Assembly (NCBI GenBank): GCA_945903275.1
Contig: CAMDNW010000001.1
Coordinates: forward strand, 1-64,000
Reading direction: 5' to 3'
DNA from: Thermoflexus hugenholtzii JAD2
GTDB lineage: Bacteria > Chloroflexota > Dehalococcoidia > UBA2979
Length of the DNA: 64,000 nt
Part shown: positions 40,590 to 50,510 of the stretch, one piece after another
Layout: every line of letters begins with the position of its first letter
Numbering within the stretch: the stretch's first letter is position 1
Made by a program: the position numbers and the translations under genes
The notes under the pieces: model-generated
Database searches by the model: none
The model's input: the letters and a program-made list of their open reading frames with translations, nothing else
What the model was told of the DNA's origin: nothing

Positions 40590-40721
40590 GCGTGTGTAGT
40601 TGCTTTCGATGGGGGAGGAATGCGCTGTTCGCGCTGGAGTGAGAGGCAGTGAAGCATTCGCGGGCGGGCTCGGCAAGGCTGTACATCCACAGACTTATCG
40701 ACGGTGAACGCCGGAATATGC

Positions 40722-40762
40722 ACCAGCCCCGGCCCGTTGTGTCGGCAGGTCGGGGCTGGTGT
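40722..40762. terminator. Hairpin after ftsZ
   Basis: CACCAGCCCCG and CGGGGCTGGTG form a perfect 11-bp stem around a 19-base loop. It starts 25 bp beyond the ftsZ stop on the minus strand and probably ends the dcw operon. No T-run follows. 40590-40721 contains no gene. Confidence 0.6.
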
Positions 40763-40786
40763 GCGTAACTCGTGTGCGACGTGTGG

Positions 40787-42262
40787 TTAGCGCGTTGGGA
40801 ATGTGCGCCGCAAGAACGTCGGCAGGTCGGATTCCGTCAGCATCTCGCTGCTCGGCTCCGACTGTAGGTCGGCCAGCCGGATCGGCTTCGGCTCGGCGGC
40901 AATACCGTCTAGCACATTCCGCATGGTCATCGGGCGCGCCTGCGAGAAGCCGGTGCCGATGACTGTGATGCGCACCTCATCCTGCAGTGACTCGTCGATC
41001 GCCGTACCGAAGATGATCTCGGCCTCGGGGTCGACGACCTCGGCGATGACGCGCGCCGCGGCGTTCAGTTCGTGCAGGCCCAGGTTTGCCGGGCCGGTGA
41101 TGTTGAACAGCACGCCCTTTGCACCGGTGATGTCCACTTCCAGCAGCGGGCTGGAAATCGCGGCCCGTGCCGCCTCGACCGCACGATGTTCACCTCGGCC
41201 GGTGCCAATCGCCATCAGGGCCGGGCCCGCGTCGGTCATGATCTTGCGCACGTCCGCGAAGTCGAGGTTCACGATGCCGGGCACCGTAATCAGTTCGCTG
41301 ATGCCCTGGATGCCTTGCCGGAGCACGTCGTCCGCGATCTTGAATGCATCGGCCATAGAGACCTTGTCGTCGCAGATCTGGAGCAGCCGGTCGTTGGGGA
41401 TCACGATCAGCGTGTCCACCTTCGACTGAAGGTCTCGCACGCCTTCCTCGGCCTGCTGCCGCCGCTTTGCGCCCTCGAACGCGAACGGCTTGGTCACGAC
41501 GCCGATGGTGAGTGCGCCCATCTCACGGGCGACCTCGGCTACGATCGGTGCGGCGCCGGTGCCTGTCCCGCCGCCGAGGCAGGCGGTGACGAACACCATC
41601 TCAGCGCCTTGCAGCGCTTCGGCGATTGCCTCGCGCGACTCCTCGGCCGCGCGCGAGCCGCGCAGGGGGTCGGCCCCGGCGCCCAGCCCTTTGGTGAGCC
41701 GGTCGCCGATGCGCACCTTCATTTCCGCGGCGCACTGCTGGAGTGCCTGCATGTCGGTGTTCATCGCGACGTACTGCACTCCCGGTAGCTTCGCCGAGAT
41801 CATCCGGTTGACCGCGTTCGAACCACCACCGCCCACTCCCACGACTATGATCGGTGGCAACGTGTTGTACTGTCCCGCCATTGGAGTGGCCTCCGTCTCT
41901 GCTGGCGCAACCGCGCCGGCGTGCGCTGCATCCACGGTGTAGTGGGGGACCTCCGCGAGCGGTGCAGCTTCGCTCGTGGCGGATAATGGACTCGCTGGCG
42001 TGTCGCTGGCCGAGGCGGGCCGTGCGACGTGATAGATCGCCGCAAGCGGCGGTTCGATGCGGTCGTATTCGGAATACGTGCCTTGCGGCGGCAGCTCTGC
42101 GCTCAGGTCGAGCACCTCCAGCACCGTCGCGGCTGGTGCTGAGATACCCGGTGTGGCCTCGGCTGCGATCATGGCTTCGTCGCGGGCGCGTGCGGCAGCC
42201 AGATAGTCGAACAGCGTCTCGCGAGGTGTGAGCGGCCCGCCCGCTTCAGGTGTCCTCGTCAT
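40787..42262 (-). CDS. ftsZ: Cell division GTPase FtsZ with N-terminal extension
   Basis: 491 residues if started at ATG 42262, which overlaps the ftsA stop by ATGA. Residues 1-127 are an unrecognised acidic, Ala/Pro-rich extension. The standard protein begins at [18 protein letters not shown] (ATG 41881, internal GGAGG 8 nt upstream) and is 364 residues. The tubulin signature [10 protein letters not shown], the GTPase and T7 regions and the C-terminal partner-binding peptide [10 protein letters not shown] are intact. FtsZ forms the division ring with FtsA as membrane tether. Two start sites could yield two isoforms; the sequence alone does not decide. Last gene of the dcw operon. Confidence 0.95.
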   Translation of the reverse strand: MTRTPEAGGPLTPRETLFDYLAAARARDEAMIAAEATPGISAPAATVLEVLDLSAELPPQGTYSEYDRIEPPLAAIYHVARPASASDTPASPLSATSEAAPLAEVPHYTVDAAHAGAVAPAETEATPMAGQYNTLPPIIVVGVGGGGSNAVNRMISAKLPGVQYVAMNTDMQALQQCAAEMKVRIGDRLTKGLGAGADPLRGSRAAEESREAIAEALQGAEMVFVTACLGGGTGTGAAPIVAEVAREMGALTIGVVTKPFAFEGAKRRQQAEEGVRDLQSKVDTLIVIPNDRLLQICDDKVSMADAFKIADDVLRQGIQGISELITVPGIVNLDFADVRKIMTDAGPALMAIGTGRGEHRAVEAARAAISSPLLEVDITGAKGVLFNITGPANLGLHELNAAARVIAEVVDPEAEIIFGTAIDESLQDEVRITVIGTGFSQARPMTMRNVLDGIAAEPKPIRLADLQSEPSSEMLTESDLPTFLRRTFPTR

Positions 42263-43497
42263 TGCGGCAATATCACACGCATGAGCTGTGCCACCTTTCT
42301 CATCAGCCCGCCGAGGGATGCGCTCGGCAGCAGTGGGGAGGAACGCAACATGATTTCCCGCTCCCTGACCGCCCCGCGGAGCAAGCCGACGGCGGTCGCA
42401 TACGCGGGGTCGTGGAGCATGTCTGATAGCCCGGAGAGGTGATGCGGCCGGCCGATGCGCGCCGGGAGCGAGAGCACTTCCTCCGCGAGGTATTCGATGC
42501 CCGGCAGGCTGGAGCCGCCGCCGGTGAGCACTACGCCTGCGGAGAGCACGTCCTGCTGGATGCCGCGCCGCACTTCGGCGGCCACCATCTCGAACAGTTC
42601 TTCCGTACGGGCCTGGAGCACCTCTGCTATATACCGCCGTTGTACTGTCTTTTTGCCCGCTGAGCCGAAGGCGTCGATTTCCACTTCTTCGTGCTCGTCG
42701 ACGAAGGAGGGGATCGCGTTGCCGTATTGGCGCTTTGCCAGTTCCGCCGCCATCTGCGGCACGCGCAGCGCGATGACGAGGTCGCGCGTGAAGTGCTGAC
42801 CGCCCACCGGCAGCACCGCCGTGTGGACGACCGCGCCTTGCAGGTACACCGCGATGTCCGTCGTTCCGCCGCCGATATCGACGAGCACGACGCCTTGATC
42901 CATCTCCTCGCGGTCGATGACCGCCTCGGCGGAGGCGAGCGGCTGGAGGATGAGCGAGTCGTGATCGACGCCCGCGTTCCGGATGCACTGAAGCAGGTTG
43001 TGCACTGCGGAGGAGCTGGCCGTCACGACATGCGTCTCGACATCGAGGCGCGAGCCGAACATGCCTACGGGGTCGATGACGTCTGCCTGACCATCTACCA
43101 CGAAGTATCGAGGCACCACGTGGATCACCTCGCGGTTATTCGGGACGTTGACGATGCGCGCGCTCTCCAGCGCCCGTTGCACGTCGCCTTGCGTGATCGG
43201 GTGCCGTGGGTCGGCGATCGCCACGATCCCGCGGGAATTCATCGAGGAGATATGCGGCCCCCCGATGCCGACTTGGGCCGACATGATCGTGGTGCCCGAC
43301 GCCATCGCCGCGCGTTCGACGGAAGACGCGATCGTCTCCGTCGCCGCGTGGATATTGTCCACCATGCCCTTCGTGAGGCCCGCCGACGGCGTCACACCGG
43401 TTCCGAGGATCCGGATCTCGCCCGCGGCGACCTCCGCCACGATCGTCGCGACCTTGGTTGTGCCGATATCGATGGCTGCGAATGTGGGATTCGCCAT
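42259..43497 (-). CDS. ftsA: Cell division protein FtsA
   Basis: 412 residues of the actin-like ATPase fold. [14 protein letters not shown] is the phosphate-1 loop, [15 protein letters not shown] phosphate-2, and [19 protein letters not shown] the adenosine motif. The C-terminus ends with an amphipathic stretch ([14 protein letters not shown]) suitable for membrane attachment. FtsA anchors FtsZ polymers. Start and stop overlap ftsQ and ftsZ (TAATG and ATGA). Confidence 0.96.
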   Translation of the reverse strand: MANPTFAAIDIGTTKVATIVAEVAAGEIRILGTGVTPSAGLTKGMVDNIHAATETIASSVERAAMASGTTIMSAQVGIGGPHISSMNSRGIVAIADPRHPITQGDVQRALESARIVNVPNNREVIHVVPRYFVVDGQADVIDPVGMFGSRLDVETHVVTASSSAVHNLLQCIRNAGVDHDSLILQPLASAEAVIDREEMDQGVVLVDIGGGTTDIAVYLQGAVVHTAVLPVGGQHFTRDLVIALRVPQMAAELAKRQYGNAIPSFVDEHEEVEIDAFGSAGKKTVQRRYIAEVLQARTEELFEMVAAEVRRGIQQDVLSAGVVLTGGGSSLPGIEYLAEEVLSLPARIGRPHHLSGLSDMLHDPAYATAVGLLRGAVREREIMLRSSPLLPSASLGGLMRKVAQLMRVILPQ

Positions 43498-44321
43498 TAG
43501 CGCACCACCAGTTCCTTGCCGAAGCGCAAGTCGATCTCATTGACCTTCATGCGCTCGGCCTTGATGCGTTGACTCGTTGCCACCCACGCCGCCACTTTGA
43601 ACTCGTAGTCATGTGAGTCCCCGAAGATCGCCGTCGGCGCCCCGGCCATCCGGACCAATAGCCCCCGCGAACGTTCGAACTCGTATCGCTGCGGCTGTGC
43701 GCCCAGCTGCCCATAGGTGCCGTCGCTCTGCAGTCGCGTTACCAGCGCCACCGTATCCCGATCGACGCTCATGCCCGGTTCCAGCGGCTGTCCGACGCCT
43801 ACCTCGTACACCGTCGGCGCGTTCGAGGTAGGCGCGCGAGCCTTGTCCACTACGCGGCCTTTAGCATCGATCACTGAGCGCGTGCCAAGCACCTGCCAGT
43901 AGCCCCAGCCCTGCCGCTCGGTCAGGTCGATCACCACACCCTGTGGCCAGTCCCGGTGTACACGCGCATCGATGACGCCCGGCAGCTCCCTGATGCGCTG
44001 TTCTGCCCCCTGGCTGTCGAGGCGCAGCAGCGAGTGGCTGGCCAAACTAGCGGCCAGCGCAACCTGCTGTGGCTCGACTACCTGCGCGCCGACTACTTGC
44101 ACGTGCTTCACGCGTAGCAAATCGCTGCGGTAGAGCGCCGCGGTGCCCATGAGCAGTGCGGCGATAGCTGCACTGCTGCCTGCGGCGTACGCGAGTGCGC
44201 GCCATGGCACTCCACTGCCGCTGCCGCCGCGCGACTTGGATCGCTGCATGTAACTCGGTCCCAGCGTGTAGCGAGGGGCCGGCCGTGCTGGTTCGCGCCG
44301 TCCGAATCCGAAACTAGGCAT
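43497..44321 (-). CDS. ftsQ: Cell division protein FtsQ/DivIB
   Basis: 274 residues from ATG 44321 (AGGAGG upstream). A basic cytoplasmic tail precedes one membrane helix (ALAYAAGSSAAIAALLMGTA), then the POTRA domain starts (LLRVKHVQVVGAQVVEPQQV, then IRELPGVIDARVHRDWPQGV), followed by the FtsQ beta domain (VVIDLTERQGWGYWQV). It links the septal synthase with FtsL. Overlaps the ddl stop by eight bases and ftsA by one. Confidence 0.92.
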   Translation of the reverse strand: MPSFGFGRREPARPAPRYTLGPSYMQRSKSRGGSGSGVPWRALAYAAGSSAAIAALLMGTAALYRSDLLRVKHVQVVGAQVVEPQQVALAASLASHSLLRLDSQGAEQRIRELPGVIDARVHRDWPQGVVIDLTERQGWGYWQVLGTRSVIDAKGRVVDKARAPTSNAPTVYEVGVGQPLEPGMSVDRDTVALVTRLQSDGTYGQLGAQPQRYEFERSRGLLVRMAGAPTAIFGDSHDYEFKVAAWVATSQRIKAERMKVNEIDLRFGKELVVR

Positions 44322-45387
44322 ACGTACGGGCCTCCTCATAGCGTTCGAACGCGAGGTCGACCAGCCGCGTGATGAGATCGCCGTACGACAGCCCTGCGTG
44401 CTGCCAGAGCCGCGGGTACATGGAGATCGGCGTGAAGCCAGGTAGTGTGTTCACTTCGATGATCTGGATGTCATCGGGCGGCGTGACGAAGAAGTCGACG
44501 CGCGCCATGCCTGCGCAGTCCACCGCGCGATACGCCCGCAGCGCGTACTCCTGCACCCGTTGCGCCGTCGCCGCAGGTAGCGAGGCAGGTACCGTCAGTT
44601 CGGTGCTGTCGTCGGCGTACTTCGCTTCATATGAGTAGAACTCAGCGTGCGGCGTGATCTCGCCGAGCGGCGAGGCTTGCGCATCCGCGTTGCCGAGTAC
44701 CGCGCACTCGATTTCGCGTCCGGTCATCGCACCCTCGACCAACACCTTGCGGTCGTAGCGCGCTGCCAGTGCGACTGCATCGAGCAGGTCTTCGCGCGAC
44801 TTCGCCTTGCTCACGCCCAGCGAGGAGCCACCGTTCGCGGGCTTTACAAAGCACGGGTAGCCGAGGTCGCCCTCGATCGCGCGCAACTCGCCCGCATCCG
44901 GCTCACGCGACTCGGCGTCACGCAGCACGTAGTAGCGAGGTTGAGGGATGCCCGCCTGCGCGAACACTGCGCGCATCTGCTCTTTGTCCATGCCGATAGC
45001 GCTCGCAGCCACACCGGAGCCGACATACGGCTTCTCCGCGATCTCCAGCAGCCCTTGCAGCGTGCCGTCCTCGCCCATCCGACCGTGGACGATCGGGAAC
45101 ACAACATCTACCGCACCCAGCGCCGCGAACACATCCGGCGTTGCGAACAGGCCTTCGCCCGGCTCCTCGCCGAGCGTGCCAGTCTCGCCCGCCTCGGTGC
45201 GCGCGAGGCGTACACGCGTCTCCTCCGGCGTTAGCCAGCGGCCGCCGCGCGTGATGCCGAACGGCACGACCTCGAAGTGCGCCGCGTCCGCCGCGCGTAG
45301 GATTGAGCGCGCCGAGACCACCGATACCGCGTGCTCCGGCGACTTGCCGCCGCAGATCACCGCCAGCCGTGTGCGCTGTGAGGCCAT
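44314..45387 (-). CDS. ddl: D-alanine--D-alanine ligase
   Basis: 357 residues of the ATP-grasp fold. The N-terminal VICGGKSPEHAVSVVSARS, PIVHGRMGEDGTLQGLLE, YVGSGVAASAIGMDK, CFVKPANGGSSLGVSK and the C-terminal ARVDFFV...IIEVNTLPGFTPISMYP are the family signature. It makes the D-Ala-D-Ala end of the peptidoglycan stem. Start overlaps the murC stop (TGATG). Confidence 0.96.
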   Translation of the reverse strand: MASQRTRLAVICGGKSPEHAVSVVSARSILRAADAAHFEVVPFGITRGGRWLTPEETRVRLARTEAGETGTLGEEPGEGLFATPDVFAALGAVDVVFPIVHGRMGEDGTLQGLLEIAEKPYVGSGVAASAIGMDKEQMRAVFAQAGIPQPRYYVLRDAESREPDAGELRAIEGDLGYPCFVKPANGGSSLGVSKAKSREDLLDAVALAARYDRKVLVEGAMTGREIECAVLGNADAQASPLGEITPHAEFYSYEAKYADDSTELTVPASLPAATAQRVQEYALRAYRAVDCAGMARVDFFVTPPDDIQIIEVNTLPGFTPISMYPRLWQHAGLSYGDLITRLVDLAFERYEEARTYA

Positions 45388-46832
45388 CAGCGGGCCTCCA
45401 ACTTCGCGCGCAGCATCGGCCCTAGCTCGTTCACCGTGCCCGCGCCGATCGTGAAGAACACGTCACCCGGCCTCAGGTCGACCGCAATCCGTTCTGCTGC
45501 TTCCTCAAATGTTTCGAGGTACACCGCCGGCGGACTCGTGATCTCGCGCGCTAGGCCGGCGGCGTCGAGGCCTGCTTCGGCCTGCTCGCGCGCTGCGTAG
45601 GTGCCGAGGATGTAGAGCGTGTCGAGCGCCTCGAAACAGGTCTTGAAGCCGTCCAGCAGGTACGCCGAGCGCGAGTAGGTGTGAGGCTGGAAGCAGGCAA
45701 CGAGCCGTCGTCCCGGGAATCGCTGGCGAGCCGCCAGCAGTGTCGCGCGTACTTCGGTCGGGTGGTGGGCGTAATCGTCCATCAGCGTGATCGTGGTGTC
45801 GGGGCCGTCAAGGTCGATATCCGCGATGTGCTCGAAGCGCCGCACCGCGCCACGGCACTGCTCGGCGGCCTGTATGGCGCGGCGGAAGTCTGCCCCAGCG
45901 CGCATCGCCATTGCGAGTGCGCCCAATGCGTTCGCGATATTGTGCCGTCCGGGAATCTGCAACGACAGCCGCCCGAGTTCGGCACCATCAAGTTGCACCA
46001 CGCAGTCGAGGCCGCCGCGGTCGTTGCCGCGCACGTTGGCCGCGCGCCACTCGGTCGGGGTCTTCGTGGTATCAGTCTCCACGCCGTAGAACTCGACGTG
46101 TGCGCCCGCTTGCCGACGCTCGCGGCCCAGCATTGCCGCCTCCGGCGCGTCGGCACAGACAAACAGCGTGCCATCCGGTGTCACGCGCTCGGCGAACGCC
46201 CGGAACGCCGCTTTGTAGCGTTCTTCCGTCTGGTAGTAGTCGAGGTGGTCGGCCTCGATGTTCGTGACCAGCGCGAACTTCGGTGTGTATTGCAGGAACG
46301 CCTCGGCGTACTCGTCGGCCTCGACGACCGCTATGCGTCCCGCGCCGTCGCGCGCGTTGCCGCCGAGGTCGATCGAGTCGCCACCTGAGAGCACCAGTGG
46401 GTCGAGGCCGCTTTGCACGGCCATTAGCGACGCGAACGTGGTGGTCGTCGTCTTGCCGTGCGTCCCGGCGATCGCCAACACGTCGCGGTCGGCGATCAGC
46501 CGTTGCACCATCTCTGAGCGCACCATCACAGGGATGCCACGCTCGCGCGCCGTCCGTAACTCCGGATTGTCGTCGCGCGCCGCGACCGTAGTGACTACGA
46601 GTTCGGCACGGCCAACGTTTGCCGCCGCGTGACCGAGATAGATCGTCCCGCCGTGCTCCTGCAATCGCTCCGTGTGTTCGGAGGTCACGAGATCGGAGCC
46701 GGTCACGACGTGGCCGCGCGCCAGCAGGATTTCGCCGATCGCGGACATGTGCATCCCGCCCGCGCCCACCAGGTGGACGCGTTGCGGGACCACATTCCCG
46801 TTGGTTGGTTGCCGCCGTCTGATCGCCGTCAC
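45387..46832 (-). CDS. murC: UDP-N-acetylmuramate--L-alanine ligase
   Basis: 481 residues. HLVGAGGMHMSAIGEILL is the UDP-binding fold, AGTHGKTTTT the ATP loop, and DDYAHHPTEVRATL the Mur-ligase C-terminal signature. It adds the first amino acid of the stem peptide. GTG 46832 overlaps the murG stop by GTGA. In many genomes murB follows; here ddl comes directly next. Confidence 0.96.
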   Translation of the reverse strand: MTAIRRRQPTNGNVVPQRVHLVGAGGMHMSAIGEILLARGHVVTGSDLVTSEHTERLQEHGGTIYLGHAAANVGRAELVVTTVAARDDNPELRTARERGIPVMVRSEMVQRLIADRDVLAIAGTHGKTTTTTFASLMAVQSGLDPLVLSGGDSIDLGGNARDGAGRIAVVEADEYAEAFLQYTPKFALVTNIEADHLDYYQTEERYKAAFRAFAERVTPDGTLFVCADAPEAAMLGRERRQAGAHVEFYGVETDTTKTPTEWRAANVRGNDRGGLDCVVQLDGAELGRLSLQIPGRHNIANALGALAMAMRAGADFRRAIQAAEQCRGAVRRFEHIADIDLDGPDTTITLMDDYAHHPTEVRATLLAARQRFPGRRLVACFQPHTYSRSAYLLDGFKTCFEALDTLYILGTYAAREQAEAGLDAAGLAREITSPPAVYLETFEEAAERIAVDLRPGDVFFTIGAGTVNELGPMLRAKLEAR

Positions 46833-47899
46833 GCCGCGATCTCTTCCATGAGCGTGGCGAGGCGCGCCGCCGCGTCTGGCCGCGCGAGCCCGCGCATCGC
46901 TTCGGCCATCCGTCGCCGTGTGTCTTCATCCGCGATCAACCGCAGTACTTCGGGTTCGATGCGCTCAAGTGCGTCGTCGCCGACCACGACCGCCGCTCCG
47001 CGGTCGGCGAGGTAGCGCGCGTTCACGTGCTGGTCGGAGAAGCCGCCAGGGATCACGATCGCGGGCAGTCTGGCCACCGGCAGTTCGCCAAGCGTCGATG
47101 CTCCCGCGCGTGTGACGGCGAGGTCAGCCGCGGCCATCGCCCATGCCATCTCGTCGGTGTAGGGCAGCAAGTGGTAGCGACCGCGCTGACCCTCGGGCAG
47201 CCGCTCGCGTTCGTCCGTGAGCCACGATGCGTCCTCGCGGCCCGAGATGTGCAACACCTGTGCGCGTTCGAGCAGCCGGGGTAGTGCTGCCGCGACCGCA
47301 CCGTTGATGCGCCGCGCGCCGAGCGAGCCGCCGGTTACGAGCACCGTCGGCAGGCCCGCGTCGAGGCCGAAACGCGCGATGCCGTCCGCACGTGTCGCCT
47401 CGCTGAACTGCCGTCGCACCGGGTAGCCGGTCACGATCGTCTTCGCGCGCGGCAGCGATGCCATCGAGGCGTCGACCGAGCAGGCCACGCGCGTCGCGTA
47501 GTGGTTCAGGAAGCGCACCGACCAGCCCGGGTGCACGTCAGGCAGGAACACTAGGAGCGGCACATGCGCGCCTGGCGCGGCCCAGCCCACCGGCGCGGCA
47601 GCATAGCCGCCTGTGGCGAATAACGAAGCGGGCCGGTCATCGCGCATCCGCGTCACGGCGGTCTGCCGCCCGCGCAGCAGGTTCAGGCCACCGGTGATCA
47701 TCCGCTTCGGCCCGCCTCGCACCTGGGACGATGGAATCGCGCGATAGGGGATGCCCGCAGCCTCAGCCAGCCCACGTTCGGGGCCGCGCTCGCTGCCGTA
47801 GTAGACGAGGTCGCCGCCACGCGCGCGCAACTCCTCACCCACGGTGATCGAGGGGTAGGCGTGCCCGCCCGTGCCTCCACCTGCCAGCGCATACTTCAT
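46829..47899 (-). CDS. murG: Lipid II synthase MurG
   Basis: 356 residues. YALAGGGTGGHAYPSITV is the acceptor-binding loop; GGYAAAPVGWAA, TGGSLGARRINGAV, RAGASTLGELPVARLPAIVIPG are the donor-domain signature. It transfers GlcNAc from UDP-GlcNAc to lipid I on the inner face of the membrane. ATG 47899 overlaps the ftsW stop by ATGA. Confidence 0.96.
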   Translation of the reverse strand: MKYALAGGGTGGHAYPSITVGEELRARGGDLVYYGSERGPERGLAEAAGIPYRAIPSSQVRGGPKRMITGGLNLLRGRQTAVTRMRDDRPASLFATGGYAAAPVGWAAPGAHVPLLVFLPDVHPGWSVRFLNHYATRVACSVDASMASLPRAKTIVTGYPVRRQFSEATRADGIARFGLDAGLPTVLVTGGSLGARRINGAVAAALPRLLERAQVLHISGREDASWLTDERERLPEGQRGRYHLLPYTDEMAWAMAAADLAVTRAGASTLGELPVARLPAIVIPGGFSDQHVNARYLADRGAAVVVGDDALERIEPEVLRLIADEDTRRRMAEAMRGLARPDAAARLATLMEEIAA

Positions 47900-49101
47900 C
47901 GCGGCCTGCCCATTGGCTCGTATCGCAATACGCCGTTCTGTGCCGTCGCGCGCGCGGGATCCTCGATTGCCGCGTACCTCGATACCGACAGCAGCACGCC
48001 AAGCGCGGCCATCAGCGAGAGGATTGCTGAGCCGCCGTAGGACAGAAATGGGAGCGGAATGCCCGTCAGCGGGATTGACCGCGTCACGCCGCCGACATTG
48101 ATCACCAGCTGGAACGCGATCCAGGTCAGCACACCCACCACGAGCAGCGAGCCGAACCGATCCGGCGCACGCCTCGCGATGCGAAGCCCGCGCCAGAGGA
48201 GTACGGCGAACAGCACCAGCACGACCGTGACGCCGATGAACCCCAGTTCCTCGCCGACGATCGCCAGCGCGCCGTCTGTGTGCGATCCGGGCACGTAGAA
48301 GAACTTCTGCCGCGACACGCCCAGCCCGAGGCCGGTCAGGCCTCCGGAGCCAAACGCGACCAGCAACTGCAACGTGTGGAAGCCGAGGCCCTCGGGGTCG
48401 GACTCGGCCTGCGTGAACGAGAGGATACGCTGCGCGCGGTAGTCGCCGCTCGCGATCAACACCACCGCCGCCAGCACGCCACTCGCCGCGAGCGCCGCGA
48501 CGTGCTTGATGCGTGCCCCGGCGACGAAGAACAGCGTCCCGGTGATCACCGCGATCATAATCGTGGTGCCGAGATCCGGTTCGAGCATGATCAGCGCCGC
48601 AACCAGTCCCACTATGCCGACGAACGGCACTACCCCCAGCGAAAAGTCTTTGACCACCTCGCCCTTGGAGGCGAGCCATGCCGCCATGTATATCAGCAAG
48701 GCTAGCTTCGCGAACTCGCTCGGCTGCAACGGCGGCAACGGTCCCAAGGCGATCCACCGCTGCGCGCCGTTCTGCTCGACGCCGAGTCCGGGGATCAGTA
48801 CCGCCGCTAGTGCCAGCAGCGTGGCGAGCATCACCAGCGGGCTGAGATGTCGCAGAATGCGGTAGTCGATCTGCATCGCGATGACCATCACCACCGCGCC
48901 GACTGCGGTGAATACTGCTTGCCGCTTGGCGAAGTAGTTGGCGTCATCAAATTGCGCGTAGCCGAGTGCGTACGACGACGAGTAGATCGTGATCAGCCCG
49001 ATCGCCAGCAGCACCGCCAGCACGGCGATCAACGCGTAGTCCGGCCCGTGTGCCGGCAGCACCATGTCGCGGCGTGCGGTTGCTGCCTGTCGCGCCATCA
49101 T
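47896..49101 (-). CDS. ftsW: Septal peptidoglycan glycosyltransferase FtsW
   Basis: 401 residues with ten hydrophobic helices of the SEDS family. IDYRILRHLSPLVML, LQPSEFAKLALLIYMAAWLA and GLTGLGLGVSRQKFFYVP (conserved Asp region follows in HTDGALAIVGEELGF), and the C-terminal LPFLSYGGSAI are diagnostic. It polymerises lipid II with FtsI. ATG 49101 overlaps the murD stop (49098-49101). Confidence 0.95.
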   Translation of the reverse strand: MMARQAATARRDMVLPAHGPDYALIAVLAVLLAIGLITIYSSSYALGYAQFDDANYFAKRQAVFTAVGAVVMVIAMQIDYRILRHLSPLVMLATLLALAAVLIPGLGVEQNGAQRWIALGPLPPLQPSEFAKLALLIYMAAWLASKGEVVKDFSLGVVPFVGIVGLVAALIMLEPDLGTTIMIAVITGTLFFVAGARIKHVAALAASGVLAAVVLIASGDYRAQRILSFTQAESDPEGLGFHTLQLLVAFGSGGLTGLGLGVSRQKFFYVPGSHTDGALAIVGEELGFIGVTVVLVLFAVLLWRGLRIARRAPDRFGSLLVVGVLTWIAFQLVINVGGVTRSIPLTGIPLPFLSYGGSAILSLMAALGVLLSVSRYAAIEDPARATAQNGVLRYEPMGRPR

Positions 49102-50504
49102 GCGCCTCCACTCAGCGCGCCTACTGCGGCCCGGAAGGCTGCGCCCCGCCGCTCGAAGTTCGCGTAGGCGTCGAAGGACGTCCCGGCTGGCGAGAACAGC
49201 ACGACGTCGCCGGGCTGTGCGAGACGCGATGCAGCCCGTACTGCCTCAGCGACCGTTTCCACCATCTCAATCGGCGGCGTCCCGCGGCGGTGCGCCTCGC
49301 GCACCGCCGCGGCGAACAGCGCACCCGCCTCGCCGAATGTCACCACCGCGCGACATCGCGCACCCGCCTCGCGCCCGAGGTCGGCGGTGGGTAGGTCTTT
49401 GTGCCGCCCACCCAACAACAGCACCACCGGCTCCGTGTACGAGCGGATACCCGCGAGCGTCCGCTCGGGCGTTGTGGCGATGGAGTCATTCACGTACTGC
49501 ACGCCGGCCACGGTTGCTACCGGCTCCAGCCGGTGCTCGACACCGGTGAACGCGCGCACCGCGCGTGCCGCTGCCTCGTCGCTCACGCCGAGTTGCGAGG
49601 CGACCGCGATCGCGGACAGCACGTTCTCCACGTTGTGTTCGCCGCGCAGCCGGATCTCGTCGCGGCCCACCACACGATGCGCGTGGCCAGCCTCGAATCG
49701 CACGATATCGCCGCCGACGACCGCGACGCCGTCGCCCGGGAGCGCGCGCACCATCGAGGTTGTGAGCGTGCGCCCGCGCGCCTCGGCGGACCAGCTTGCT
49801 GTGACCTCATAGTCGAGGTTGAACACGGCGATGTCGTCGTCGCTCTGGAACTCGAAGATGCGCCGCTTCAGCCCTACGTACTCGTCCCACGAGTAGCGGT
49901 CGAGGTGGTTGGGGGTCACGTTGGTCACGCATGCGACGTGCGGACTCTGCTCTACCAGTTCCAGTTGCGTGTGCGACAACTCCAGCAGCACACGCGTCTC
50001 AGGCCCGATGTGCTCCAGCAGCCCGAGCATACCCACGCCGATGTTGCCGCCGACCACGTAATCCTGTCCCGACGCTTCGAGCATCGCCCCGGTCAGCGAG
50101 GTCGTTGTGGTCTTTCCGGATGACCCCGTGATCGCTGCTATCGGTGCGGGGCATAACTGCATGAACAACGCGGTCATCGAAGACACGGGTACCCCGGCTT
50201 CGCGTGCCGCGACCAGGGCCGGGAGGTGCTGTGAGACGCCTTGCGAGGCGTAGACGTAGTCCGCCCCCGTCGCGTCCTCGACCCGGTTCGCGCCCAGCGA
50301 GAGGGTCGCTCCGGTGTCCGCGATGGCATCGAGGCTGCTGGCAAGGGTCTCGGCGCTCCGCGCGTCGGACACGGTGACCTGTGCCTCACGTGCCGCAAAG
50401 AAGCGGACGAGGTCGATCCCTTCGATCCCCAGGCCGACTACAGTCACCCGCGTCCCTCTAAAGTTAGGAGAAACCGCCATAGCAGATTCACCATTCTTAC
50501 CCAC
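49098..50504 (-). CDS. murD: UDP-N-acetylmuramoylalanine--D-glutamate ligase
   Basis: 468 residues. VVGLGIEGIDLVRFFAA is the nucleotide-binding front; ITGSSGKTTTTSL the ATP loop (Ser-Ser in place of the usual Thr-Asn); VTPNHLDRY and VNDSIATTPERTLAGI follow. GTG 50504 is chosen as AAGG lies upstream; ATG 50480 is the alternative. Six bases separate it from mraY. Confidence 0.94.
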   Translation of the reverse strand: MGKNGESAMAVSPNFRGTRVTVVGLGIEGIDLVRFFAAREAQVTVSDARSAETLASSLDAIADTGATLSLGANRVEDATGADYVYASQGVSQHLPALVAAREAGVPVSSMTALFMQLCPAPIAAITGSSGKTTTTSLTGAMLEASGQDYVVGGNIGVGMLGLLEHIGPETRVLLELSHTQLELVEQSPHVACVTNVTPNHLDRYSWDEYVGLKRRIFEFQSDDDIAVFNLDYEVTASWSAEARGRTLTTSMVRALPGDGVAVVGGDIVRFEAGHAHRVVGRDEIRLRGEHNVENVLSAIAVASQLGVSDEAAARAVRAFTGVEHRLEPVATVAGVQYVNDSIATTPERTLAGIRSYTEPVVLLLGGRHKDLPTADLGREAGARCRAVVTFGEAGALFAAAVREAHRRGTPPIEMVETVAEAVRAASRLAQPGDVVLFSPAGTSFDAYANFERRGAAFRAAVGALSGGA

Positions 50505-50510
50505 AGGCCT

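Noticed and set aside
40680-40702. DnaA box / replication origin near ftsZ-nrdR
   Set aside because: One stretch contains ATCCACAG close to a DnaA box but no cluster of boxes, AT-rich unwinding region or dnaA gene.
43497-44339. Earlier ATG at 44339 as the start of ftsQ
   Set aside because: That ATG is part of the AGGAGG ribosome site region for the ATG at 44321, which gives better spacing and a typical N-terminus.
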